Source: Staphylotrichum longicolle | Lineage: Eukaryota; Ascomycota; Sordariomycetes; Sordariales; Chaetomiaceae | Reading direction: 5' to 3' | Length of the DNA stretch: 64,000 nt | Assembly: GCA_019096155.1 (NCBI GenBank) | Contig: JAHCVI010000001.1 | Location: forward strand, 15,215,243 to 15,279,242 | In this document: in pieces, positions 11,575 through 21,644 of the stretch | Numbering within the stretch: the first letter of the stretch is position 1 | Layout: every line of letters starts with the position of its first letter | Program-made: the position numbers and the translations under genes | The notes under the pieces: generated by a model | Seen by the model: only the letters and a program-made list of their open reading frames with translations | Databases searched by the model: none | Told to the model about the DNA's origin: nothing

Positions 11575-13913
11575 CTACTGACCCATATTGGTGAAAGTGA
11601 GATCGAATGGCAGATCGGCGAGGTCGTCACTGGGGCCGGGCAGGGGACCAAGAGGCAGGATCTGGTCCATATAAACGCCCGTCTGCGTGATGGTCGCGGT
11701 GGAAGAGACTGGCGAGGTGTAACCGTGGCTGTCGAGGCTCATCAACGAAGCAGGTATGCCTTGCTGGACATTCAGCTCCTGGTTCCGGTAGTCAAACCCG
11801 GCAGACGAGATCGGGAGTCCCTGTATGTTGGTCGCCGGGAAGACCTGGCCGCTGATGGGATACATCTCGGGCATTTGCGAGTCCAGCTCCACTGAGAACG
11901 ATGCTCCAGTCATGTCGATGGGCTGGTCAAAACCACCCCCGACACCAGCAAAACTCGTCATATCGAAGCCCTCAGAGCCCATCGCCGCGGGAGGTTCCGA
12001 GCCGTACTGGGCGTCGACAAACTCGTTTTCGTAATCCTCAGCATCGACTGCCCCGACCGACTCGGTGCTGTCGGGGACCAAAGCACCGGGCTGATCCATG
12101 GGCACGATCACCTCCACCATCCAGAGCTTCAGCTCGCCCATGGATGGCCAATCACCCCCGCCTTTCCCGCCGCGCTTCTCCTTCTCCTCTTCCACCTTGC
12201 CCTGTCCGTTCTTCGAGCCCGAGCCCGAGGCACCTTTGCGGGGCTTGACCTTGAAGTGCGTACGGCGGAGGTGCGCGGCAGCGTTGTAGTACGCGCCGTA
12301 CTGCTTGTTTGCCGAACACTGCTTGCAGTCCTTGAGCGACTTGACGGCCGTTTCGGAATGGGTAATGCCGACGAGATCCGGATCCCGGCAGATCCACTTC
12401 TTAACCATGCTCTTGTGCTTCGCCTCGGTGTGCCGGCGCAGCTCATGCTCGCCTCGGAAACCCTCGGGGTGGTCGCCGCACTGGTTGCACATGACCTTGG
12501 GGTGCTTGGGACGTTCGTACTTGGTCTTGGCAATGACGGCTTTGCCATCCTTCGCAGAGCTGTTGACAGAGTCGGTGACCTCTTGTTTAACGGCCCCAGC
12601 AGCCGGTTTGGGTTGGAGATTGCGAGCTTTGGCGGCGTAGTTCTGGCGGGCAAGGGCCACTTTGGCGCGCACTTTCAGGGACGAATTTGACTTGGCGCTG
12701 TCTTTGGACACTGACCGTTCCATAGAGAGGTGTTGGGCGAGAGCAGTGTTGCTGAGATTGTGCTGGGCCAGGGCAGGGCCACTGAGGTCGTGCAAGGGCA
12801 GAGCAGCAGATGAGGTAGACTGGATGCTTGACTGAGAGAGGGATATCTCCATGGGGTGCTGGTGTTGTGAGAGGGCAGAACGTGTCGGTGCGGAAGAGGG
12901 ATAAGCGTATGCAAATGAGTCCCGATCCATCATTGAGACACCCGAATCTTCTGAGGCACGCTTTCCCAGTAACGGTAGGTGGGTGACAATGGGGTGAGGG
13001 CGGAAGCCGTCCTGGCGAGAATAGTTTTGTGTGGACTGCTGTGATTGAACCCGAACCATGTCGCCAAACTGGCCAGAGATGGAGGCGCCGTCGTTTAGCG
13101 AGCTGTTGCACCGCGACATGGGGGCTGTCTCGAGTGTCGGCCCCGAGGTCATGGATCCACAGACCGAAGGAAAGCTTGAGCTGGGGTATGGGTCGAACTC
13201 TTGCGGCGACAAGAGAGTGGGCTGAGGAATGCTGATGGGTGAGGCAGTCGTGAAGTCGTTATCATGCACCATGAGATACTCGTGAACAGCCATCTCTCGT
13301 CCAAACTCGCCATGTGGCGACGCCTCAACCACAAGGGGGCTGTCCGAGACTGACATGTTCGCAGTGTACTGGGACTGGTGCTGCTGGAGATAGTCGCCAA
13401 GACTACCAGGAGCAGCAGCGGAAAGGCTGCTTCGCATGGAACGGGCGAGTGGGCTTGGTCCCTTGTTGGCGAATGGATTCGGGTTGGACCCGGGACGCGA
13501 AATGCTTGACCTTGACCGCATCATCGGCGCCGCCGTCGAGGATCCTGCAGCATGCGTGGTCTTCGAACGCTTCATGGGCCGGCTCTGGTCCTGCAGATGG
13601 GAGAGTAAGTGGGGCTGGTCCTCAGGTGCTGCTGGCAATGGGAATGTCTTACTTGCCGGGCCTGCTTTGGCTGAGACCGGAGATCGCTTGTGGCGTTGCG
13701 GGGCACCGCACCGTGACTTGACCGGCGGTCATTGCTTCCCAGTGGAGGCCCCGATGGCGGCCCCTGGCGGTAGCCATGGCTTGTATCGGAGTGAGGGGTG
13801 GTGAACGAGGTGTGTGACTGAGCTCTGCTGAGCTTTTCGATCAACTCCAATTTTTCTCGCTCATTTCTTTCGAGCAACGCCTTGAGCTGCTCAACCTGAG
13901 CTTGTTGACTCAT
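11575..13913 (-). CDS. C2H2-type zinc finger transcription factor, 2 exons
   Basis: A predicted nuclear regulator of 758 aa. Exons are 13913-13653 and 13590-11575, with a 62-nt intron (GTAAGA...CTGCAG) in phase 0. The N-terminus holds a short leucine-rich helix (VEQLKALLERNEREKLELIEKL), a possible dimerising coil. A long Ser/Pro/Gln-rich region follows. Near residues 455-480 is CxxC...HxxxxH spaced like a degenerate C2H2 finger (MCNQCGDHPEGF...HTEAKH). A second Cys/His cluster follows (CKQCSANKQYG...HLRRTHF, about 508-532), bordered by a basic stretch. The C-terminal 200 residues are acidic and could activate transcription. The finger pair is a conserved fungal arrangement; I know of no named target genes. 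A start at 13976 in the same frame is possible but less likely. Confidence 0.8.
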
Positions 13914-16247
13914 TCCGCGCAGATCAAGACGGCTGGCAAAAAGAGAGATGCGTGTTGACAGATGTGTGGCAGACACACAACGCAGCCTTGCTGTGTCGAG
14001 CCAGAAGGCGCAGGAAAGCAGGTGCGCGGCAGGGTGCAGTGAGGGAGCTCAGCTTTGCGCCCTTCCGTGCAAGTCCTTGAAATGGACGGAATCGAACCTT
14101 GCGTGCAGGTGACAAGCAAATGAAGCACGATGGTTGATGAATACGAGAGGAGAAAAGAAGATTGGCAGGCTTGACGGCGAGCAAATGATACTTATCCAGT
14201 CAAGCCGGCGAGGCTTCGACGTGCAGCGGGTCTCGGCAGACCGAATGTCGAATGGATTGTGGGCTTGGTCGACTGGGACGGCACAGAAACAGTGTGATTT
14301 CAGGTCGAGATGCAAGCTGCACACCCGATCAGAGTGGTGGGTGGGAGGCTTCGGAGATTCTGGGCTCTGGGGGGCGCCAGGCACACAACCCACCCACACC
14401 TGGGCCTCGAGAGGTGACGAGTGTCCGATGGATCAACGGTGTAACCAACAGGGGTGTTTCCGGGGAAAGCTCTTGATTGACGCAGCGACACTGCCACTGA
14501 GCCACTGACCCCAGACTGGCGTCGGCGAGAGAGTCTCGGCGCTGGAAACAGGGGGCACTCGGGCTGCGTGACGAACCGGGCACGCTAATGATGTGCCCTG
14601 GAAGAAAGATCGGCCCCCCGCCAGCGGATGTTGATCGCAAGACGTGGGGTTTGTTCTTCATTAGGCAGACGGGATGAAAAAGCAATCACAGAACACGACA
14701 AGATTCCTCCTCTGCTCGTGGGGTAGTGGGCAACAGCGGTGTTTCCTCCACTTCTGTTGATGGCGGCAGGCAGTTGGTGGGAGGGACTGCATGCAGAACG
14801 GTTGAACACCGCAGAGCGCTCCTCAAGCGTTAGTTACCTGAGCCGTGCCCGGCTCTGAAGGCGATCCAGTGAGCTCGTGGCGCCTACAACCCATTGGCCG
14901 ACGCCATTTCGACGGCTTACGGCTTTGCTCGCCAGTGGCCGACGAGAACCCACCCTTCGTGCTGTCCAGAGTGGGAGCGCTCTTTTTGGCACCCCGTGTC
15001 CCACAGCATCGTGTCGTGGCCCGTTGGTGGGTATCAGTGGGCAGCCATCCATCTGCTTGAGCAAAGGGTCCACTGGAAGCTGCAGCGCTGGTTGGCAGTG
15101 TCTTGGGCGCTGCGCAACTGCAGCCAGTGGGCTTCAAGAACGCCAACGGTCGCGCCTGTGGCATGCAATCAGGCTCCAGCACCCACGCGGGCACTTGCAC
15201 GGGATGTCTGGATGTCTGCAGAAGGCTCCCATCGGTTGTTCGGTTCCGTGTTCTGGAACCCCTCGTCAAAAAGCTCTCCAGCTGCTGGGGTGTGGTTTGA
15301 AACCGGAGAACCTGGAAACTGCCTTTGGTTTGCTTATTATCAGCTTAAGCATCATCACCAATGATGTCAGAGAACTCGACCCTCAAACCCGGGCCACGAG
15401 AGTATTGTGAGCAGTCTCGTAGGCGGGGGGTTGGAGATATGCTGCACACTCACGTTTTGGCGCTTTGGAATGCGACAAGGAACCAGACTTCATTCTTGCA
15501 GAGGAGGGAAAAAATCTAGAGATGGTGCAGGTCGCGCGGGTAACTTCCCGTTTCTTCGAGTTCCTCCTCAGGAACTGCTGGGCTGGCTCTGACAGGCAAC
15601 TGGAAGTCGCAATGTGGTGGTTGAGCAGGCCGTCAGCAGGCAGGACCCACCAAGGTTAACCCTGCCCCCCACCAATTCCCACCGATCCCTCCCGCACCTG
15701 CAACTCCCACAGCTGTGAGAGACCTCAAGTTGGACCTTCATCAACGCATCAACATAGCATTCAAGAAGATGAATTGGATGCTGCGATTCGGTTTCTTGTT
15801 TGAACTTCAACCTTGCACCGACATCGGATAAGCAAACTGCGGGCTTTTCATTCAGTGTTCCTTGACGACTCCCGCATTTGCATCTCCTTTTCCCAGAGCC
15901 TTCACCGACCTTGCCGTGTCAGCACAGGTCCAAACTCACCCACCGAGCTCCCTCGGCCTTGGACGCTTCATCATCAATCATTTGCTCGAGGCTCGCGGAT
16001 GGAGGAACGTGGAGAACGGCTTGCTGGCGATGCATGCGTCGCCAGGTCGCCTCGTTCTCGACGACTGGATCCGCATCCCTTGCTCATGCAGGACTGTCAC
16101 AGGGTTGACGATTGGTTGACCAGGGGGTTGGAGTGAGGCGAGGGCCCTTGATTGGGCACAAATCGCCGGTTGTCTGGCCTGTCGAGCCCGTCTCGGGCGC
16201 CGCAAACCGCCATCTCATCGCGCAAGCGTCCCGACCTGATGGGCACC

Positions 16248-16284
16248 CACGCTGCCACGCTGCCACGCTGCCACGCTGCCACGG
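16248..16284. repeat. tandem 8-mer CACGCTGC, four copies
   Basis: CACGCTGC is repeated four times without interruption from 16248 to 16279 and is followed by a partial unit CACGG. Confidence 0.85.
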
Positions 16285-16659
16285 CACCATCCCGAGCCAT
16301 CCCACTTTTCACAGCCACCACCACACTGGTCGGGCACTGCGGCACTCTCGGCTCTTTGGGCCTCAATCCCAGATCTCCTCACCCATGGCTCGTGCGTCCA
16401 GCAGCCGTGCATGACCACCAACTGATGAGTTGTTCGTTGGCTGCAGCAGTGACACGTTGCTGGTCACCGGGGCCTCACCTTGTCGCTCACGCCCACCTGA
16501 GGTGTCGAGGATGAGGTGGCTCCCGGATACACGTGATAACGGTATTATTAGGCGCTCCTCGAAGTCTGCATGTCGTTTCCTTGGGTTCTCTGGACCCTGC
16601 GACAGCGGATTGAACACAGTCACGCGATAAGGCTCGGGCAGGGTCAACGAGAGAAAGTC

Positions 16660-16694
16660 GGCCCCAGCATTTGCGGCCCCAGCATTTGAGGCCC
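16660..16694. repeat. tandem 15-mer, two copies
   Basis: GGCCCCAGCATTTG occurs twice in direct tandem, separated by one variable base (C then A), and a third copy begins with GGCCC. Confidence 0.7.
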
Positions 16695-17091
16695 GGCAGG
16701 CACCCGGAAGCAGGGGCCAGATCCGGGCGTCCACATGCCCCGCCAACTTCCGGGTAAGCCACCGTTCACCGTCTTGGCAGCGCTAACCGATCAACTGTCC
16801 CGAAAGGCGCGTTTGTTGGCAAGTGCCCGGTTTCAGGGATCGCTCGCGGATCACCGTGTGCAGCCCGATTGAAGACCGGGTCGGCCAAGTGCCGAGACAT
16901 TCCGAGATCACCGTGCCCCAGGAGACAAGACTTGGTCAAGGCTGTGCCAGAAGGCTGCCGCTCATCAGAGAATTATTACTGACTTGGTCGGCTTTGAGCG
17001 TGCCTGCCGGCAAGACCCTTTCATCCATAACAGTTTGCCTTCGAAGCCAGGCCACACTCTCTTCGCGACTGGGACCTCGCATCCTGCAGGA

Positions 17092-18216
17092 CTACTCCAT
17101 CCCAGTCACAGCCCGCCGCCCCATTGACATCATCTGCTTGGAGGTTTCCCTGAGCAAGTCCCACATGGTTTGGCGCCCAAGGCAGCCATGTTTGTGTCTT
17201 GGCTCTGCCGCAGGCCTGTGTTTTTGTAGGCCACGAGCTGGCGCTTCTCGTTCTTGGAGTGTCACAGCCACCAGTTTGTGCTCATCGAACATCCGTTTGA
17301 GGGCGTTCATCTTCCGCGCGACGACGTTGGGGGAAGCCTCGCGCTCTTGCTTCCAGCGCTGAGAGCCGACGACGATGCCTTTGTAGGTGTTTGAGCTGCT
17401 GCTGCAGGGCGGTCCCTTGGGGTGTGGCCCCAGCACGCTCCTGCTTCGCCTTCTGTAAGGCTGCGGCGGTCTCCTTGAAGACCGCAATCTGCTGAGTGAC
17501 GTCTTTCGTTCCTCAACCAAGACAGCCTTGTCTTGGCTGAGCCTGTTGGTGAAGCTTTGGGTCTCGTCCCCCTTTGGCCTTTTCGGCCCTGAGAAGCTCG
17601 CCCTTCGTGGTGGCAAGGTCTTGCTTGAGACCGACCAAGGTCTTCGTCGCCTCCGCCAACTGCGTCTCTGTCTCAGCCAGCTTCTGTGTCGTCGCGGCCA
17701 GTTTCCCTTTCACCACAATGCGCTCTTCCGCTGAGGCCTTGAGCTTGCGCTGAAGGTCCGTGATGTCGTTCAATGAGTCCGCATGCTGGAGCTCAACTTG
17801 GGCAACGCACTCTCTGACGTCGGCGAGAGCCTTATTCGCCGATTGTTTTTAGAATCGGCGGTGGTAGGGGCATTCTTGGCTTCGGAAAGCGTGTGTGTGA
17901 AGTGCTGGATCCTGGCTTCGTGCTCTCGGATCAGCCTGGCAACTGCGTTGTGGCGGGTGGTGAAGCTGCTGCAGGTTGTCGGCGAGCGTGGCGGTTGTCT
18001 GATGCGCCTCGGCAAGTTCCTCGCGGTTGAACTCATTGGCCCTCTTCAGTCTCAATTTCTCCTCCACCTGGCTGTTGATCAAAGCATCCTTTTGCCGCTC
18101 TAAGGCTCAGGATCCTCGTTATCCAGCCGGGCGGGGCTTAACTTCTCCAGCGAGGCTTGGTATTCTCCATTCTTTGCCAGGGCCTGCTGAACACCGAGAA
18201 GGTGAGTTACCGCCAT
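17092..18216 (-). pseudogene. decayed coiled-coil protein gene
   Basis: On the minus strand, heptad-rich coiled-coil sequence continues through all three frames with several breaks. A start-like ATG at 18216 gives MAVTHLLGVQQALAKNGEYQ and stops after about 38 codons. Further pieces are VEEKLRLKRANEFNREELAE (around 18060-18000), RLIREHEARIQHFTHTLSEA (around 17930-17880), then the best piece at 17773-17513 (DITDLQRKLKASAEERIV and onward, Glu/Lys/Ala/Leu rich), then VTQQIAVFKETAAALQKAKQ near 17490-17440, and a last piece ending at 17092. No piece ends at a proper donor, and the gaps are too short for introns, so at least four or five small indels are needed. The intact ancestor was probably a long coiled-coil protein of SMC or structural type; identity unknown. 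Confidence 0.6.
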
Positions 18217-19732
18217 GGAGCGTTACTTAATGCCTACAGCCTCACCGCCCGCGGCGATCACTCGACTTTTTGGAACGGGCAAGTCTGGCAGCGCCGACGA
18301 TGCCGCAACACTTAGCGCTGTCATCCTTGGTCTTCACAGCGAGGGTTGCCATTGCACGAGGTTGCAAAGAAATTAGGCGGTGGCTCTCGCCAGAAAGCGT
18401 CGGTCTGGGGTCGTTGCGAGAGATTGGGAACCAGTTCGAAGAGAAAGTTGTCCAGGGAAAGGAAAACCCTGTGCAGCAGTGGTGGCAGGTTACCTTACTT
18501 GCGTTAGTGAAATATTTTCTATGCAAGATCCGGGAAGTGTAGAAGTGGGTATGTGATTAAGGAAACAGAAACCTAGGAGCTCCAGGTCTCCAACGCAGCA
18601 AATTGTCTGGAGTGCATGCTTGGCTGACCTGCTCCCCTGGATGAAGTACTTGACTTCGAAGTAAACGGGAGTAATTCTGGCCAGCAAAAGGCCGAGAATG
18701 CCTGCTTCGAGCTTTGGCTTGCTGGTCGAGATTTGATTGCTTTGGGGTTGAATGCATGCGAGGTCGAGTACTACGCTCTGAAGGCCATGAAATATAACGC
18801 GAGGGAAGTAGCGGCAAGGTTTGGTGTTGTTTCTATGAAACGAACTCCAGAAAGACCCCAGGAAGGAAAGAATGCATCAAGGTTGCTAAAGCTCAAAGAA
18901 CTCTCATTCTCCGCAAGAACATATGTTTACTGTGAGTGTCGGAGATACTCGAGGCATTGTCTTCGTAGGTGTCTCGCCTCGCAGAAACGTGGCCAGCGAG
19001 TTTAAACGAAACTTCAAATACCCATAGAGTGGCAGAGCACCCGTCTTCATTCTCGAAATTCTTATCATTCCCAACCATAAACAATGACGGCGAACTTGAG
19101 TACAAACCTAAAGCACAGGTGCACCGCGGCGGTTTATCGAAACGCCGATAACCTTCTGCACTCCGCACTGAAAATGGGCGAGAACCGATGCTTGGCTATT
19201 GGCCCGAGGAGACCAAAACCGCGAACAAGAAGGCTCTTGGCTATCGTTGTGGCTTCTGTATGCGTGACTTTGGTTTTCTGGTTGCTTTCTGGTCCATTTT
19301 TTCCCCAGGGGAGCTCGGGTTACATTCGACAAACGGGCTCTGGGCCTTCGGATCAAAACGGTTACTGTTATGCTCGTCTATCGTTCTCCTAAGACCTGCA
19401 AGCGGCGTTACCGAGCCTACCTCGGGAGGTATCTGGCTCCGTTTCCCGCTCCAACTCTCCAGGGAGGTACCCAGCCTGGTTTAATATATCGGCCGTCAGA
19501 TTAATATTCCAGTTGGTATGCAGGCGCTCTTTTTGGCCCACGCAACCATCACTCGCCATAACGTCCAACGTCCTCACACCTTTTCTCTCTTCTGCCCCAA
19601 AGACCTCACGGGCTTTTGTCATCGACTCTCGCCATCATTCTCCTGCTCTGAGCCGTGCCCAACCAACCACCCATTTGTGCATCGATCGCATCAGACCTCC
19701 CTCGCCTCTCACCAGCACACCTCCCTATCACC
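18217..19732. other. intergenic, no gene seen
   Basis: No open frame with recognisable content. The right end, which is C-rich and A/C-rich, is probably the promoter and leader of the gene at 19733. Confidence 0.4.
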
Positions 19733-20524
19733 ATGGACAGCCCCGACTCCACAACCGAAGGCACCAAACTGGCCCCCTCTGCACAGAACAACCCCGACTC
19801 AACATCGCCCGTGCCTCTGGCAAAAGAAAACCTGAACCCATTCATCCCCCTCCCAAAGGACGTCATGCGCCTACACTGGACCCTCACCGACCCCTTCCCC
19901 ACCGCAATCCACGTCATGCCCACCCCCTTCTACGACCCGCCGACGCCCCTCGAGCCCTACATCCTCCCCGGTCCCACCGCCTCCTCCCCCGAACAGCTGC
20001 ACCCCATCTCACAGAAACCCCTCACCAACCCCGGCGTCGCCTCCGTCACGGTGAGCGTCCACGCCCTGGACAGGTGGGAGGCCAACTGGCTGGATATGCA
20101 CGACCGCGAATGGGAGGACATGGACGAGGACTGGGACGTGGACGCGCGGACGGCAAGGTTTGGCACCCTGCCCGGCGTGGAGGCCGAGTACGACGTCCCC
20201 GGCCGGGAGCACCTGCTCATGTGCTGCGGGGTGGCGCGGCCGCTGGGGAAGGCGGTTACGCTGACGGTGGAGGCGGCGAATGAGGGGGGGGTCGTGACGA
20301 TAGGGGACTTTGTGGAGGCGGTGCATCCGTGGTTGATGGGGTTGCGGGGGGATATTTTGGCGGCGTTGGGGGATGTGGGGAGCGGGAGGCCGTTGCCGGG
20401 TGATACCAGGCTGATGGTTTTGTATCCGATGCCGGGGGACCTGATGGTGGTGGAGGAGGAGGAGTGGAAGAGGGACATGAGGAAGCATCCGCTGGACGCC
20501 CAGCTGGCGGCTTTGAACTGCTAG
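19733..20524 (+). CDS. hypothetical protein, 263 aa, intronless
   Basis: The start is the ATG at 19733, which sits in a strong fungal context (CACCATGG). An in-frame ATG 26 codons upstream would add a low-complexity leader. The protein begins with a Pro/Ser/Asn-rich stretch, then a region rich in Pro, Trp and Asp (LHWTLTDPFPTAIHVMPTP; WEDMDEDWDVD). A C-terminal half follows with alternating hydrophobics (AVTLTVEAANEGGVVTIGDF, then VHPWLMGLRGDILAAL). The pattern of a short beta region with V-T-I-G-D-F followed by a helix resembles fungal DUF6699-type proteins, which is a weak suggestion only. No signal peptide or membrane segment. GC content is high across the whole frame, which supports coding. 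Confidence 0.65.
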   Translation: MDSPDSTTEGTKLAPSAQNNPDSTSPVPLAKENLNPFIPLPKDVMRLHWTLTDPFPTAIHVMPTPFYDPPTPLEPYILPGPTASSPEQLHPISQKPLTNPGVASVTVSVHALDRWEANWLDMHDREWEDMDEDWDVDARTARFGTLPGVEAEYDVPGREHLLMCCGVARPLGKAVTLTVEAANEGGVVTIGDFVEAVHPWLMGLRGDILAALGDVGSGRPLPGDTRLMVLYPMPGDLMVVEEEEWKRDMRKHPLDAQLAALNC

Positions 20525-20571
20525 GTGGAACGCTGGCCCATCGGTCGGCGACTAGTCGCTGCGGGTGGTGA

Positions 20572-20769
20572 ATGGACGGTCGTTCAATGCGGCAGGCTTT
20601 CAGGCACAAGTTTAGGGGCAATGCAAGGACGTGGAACTATGACGAGTGCCGGCGCTATCTTAACGTGCCTGTGGACGCCTGCAATTGCGGAGTCGTGGAT
20701 GGAAAGCAGGGCGGCAGCGTGCACAATGACTGTTACTGGTGGAGGATTGATCCAAACACAGCCTGGTGA
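20572..20769 (+). CDS. 65-codon cysteine-containing ORF, possibly a relic
   Basis: It opens directly after an in-frame TGA, 47 bases beyond the stop of the previous gene, and ends in TGA. The last 45 residues look like real protein: WNYDECRRYLNVPVDACNC, then DGKQGG, then CYWWRIDPNTAW, with four cysteines. There is no signal peptide, which is unusual for such a cysteine pattern, so this may be the last exon or a leftover of a secreted protein whose 5' part is lost. It could also be a chance open frame, but the composition argues against that. Confidence 0.35.
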   Translation: MDGRSMRQAFRHKFRGNARTWNYDECRRYLNVPVDACNCGVVDGKQGGSVHNDCYWWRIDPNTAW

Positions 20770-21001
20770 TATGGATCTGGCGATGGACACGTCGTTAGGA
20801 TAGTGGACACATGTGAATAGGGTAAATTAAAGGATATTTCCTCGAGGTAGTTTATTACCGCGCATCTTGTGTGCAAATGGATGGGCCGAGACTGCATTGC
20901 CCATCTGCCATCAGCCGAAAAAAGTCCCCCCCAGAACGGGAAACTCCAGGCAGGCGTGGTCAAGGATGCTGGTAAAGCTGGATTTCACCAGCAACCCCTA
21001 T

Positions 21002-21226
21002 TCAGCAGAGAGTAACCTCCTTGTGTGAGATGCCTTCCCACGAAAATGACTCGCCGCACATCGCTCCATGAACAAAACACTCGCCAACATTCTCATACAA
21101 GCCGTTGGGCACGTCGGTCTTCCGGAGGACGAAAGGCACCTTGAAGCGTATGGCGATTGTTCGGCAGGTCTGGCCCGGCTTCCTTGATTGGCTAAGGCAA
21201 CCTGGACTCGTCCGCTGCTGCATCAA
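21002..21226 (-). pseudogene. C-terminal remnant of a heterokaryon-incompatibility (HET) type protein
   Basis: The minus-strand frame reads TIAIRFKVPFVLRKTD, then NVGECFVHGAMCGESFSW, then a short tail and stop. This is the typical end of fungal HET-domain proteins, where a GD-x-I-x-x-x-x-G-x-x-x-P-F-V-L-R block is followed by the GECYVHG motif. The upstream sequence (to about 21620) shows no HET domain, no matching frame and no splice signals, so only the last 60-70 codons survive. HET proteins trigger incompatibility cell death after hyphal fusion; this copy cannot do so. Confidence 0.55.
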
Positions 21227-21644
21227 GGCGTCCTGGAAAGCACACGGCAGCGCATCGACCCAATGGTTCTGATGACGGACTCCTGTTGCATGGGATTGGG
21301 AGTGAATCCTTTACGACTTGTGTATCGTAAGGGAAAATCTGCGAGGTTTGCTGTTGATTGATGTTAGCATGGGGACAAATTGACAATGTGCCAAGGTCTT
21401 GCCATGTTGTCGTCCAAGGGCGGGACGACGTGGTCGAAGCCAACCTCAACCCTAGAGATTGATGACATAATCGCCCCGACCTTGGCTTGCTTGGTGGGCA
21501 GCCTGCGATAGGCGAGCTTATCAGCGGGCATGCGACAGCCAACAGGTGTCCCAAACGCCAATTCAATACTAACAAGCAGCAACTGACGACACATTACAAA
21601 GCGCTCGAGCTGCGACCCCAACGCGACATGATATCCCAGGCATC

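Larger units (their letters stand above)
13914..17091. other. long gene-poor region with short tandem repeats
   Basis: More than 3 kb without a supportable gene. The part next to 13913 is probably the promoter and leader of the C2H2 regulator, since fungal regulators often have long leaders. Open frames here are overlapping and compositionally random. Two short tandem repeats are listed separately. Confidence 0.4.

Noticed and set aside
14085..14110. T-loop-like GGTTCGATTCC on the minus strand
   Set aside because: Flanking bases do not form the T stem and no anticodon arm precedes it.
14430..14515. tRNA-like stretch on the minus strand (GTGGCTCAGTGGCAG)
   Set aside because: The D-arm looks right, but no matching anticodon arm or T-loop (GTTCRANNC) follows at the proper distance and the acceptor ends do not pair.
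13914..17091. possible transposon in the gene-poor stretch
   Set aside because: No terminal repeats, target duplications or transposase-like frames, and no strong AT-rich RIP signature.
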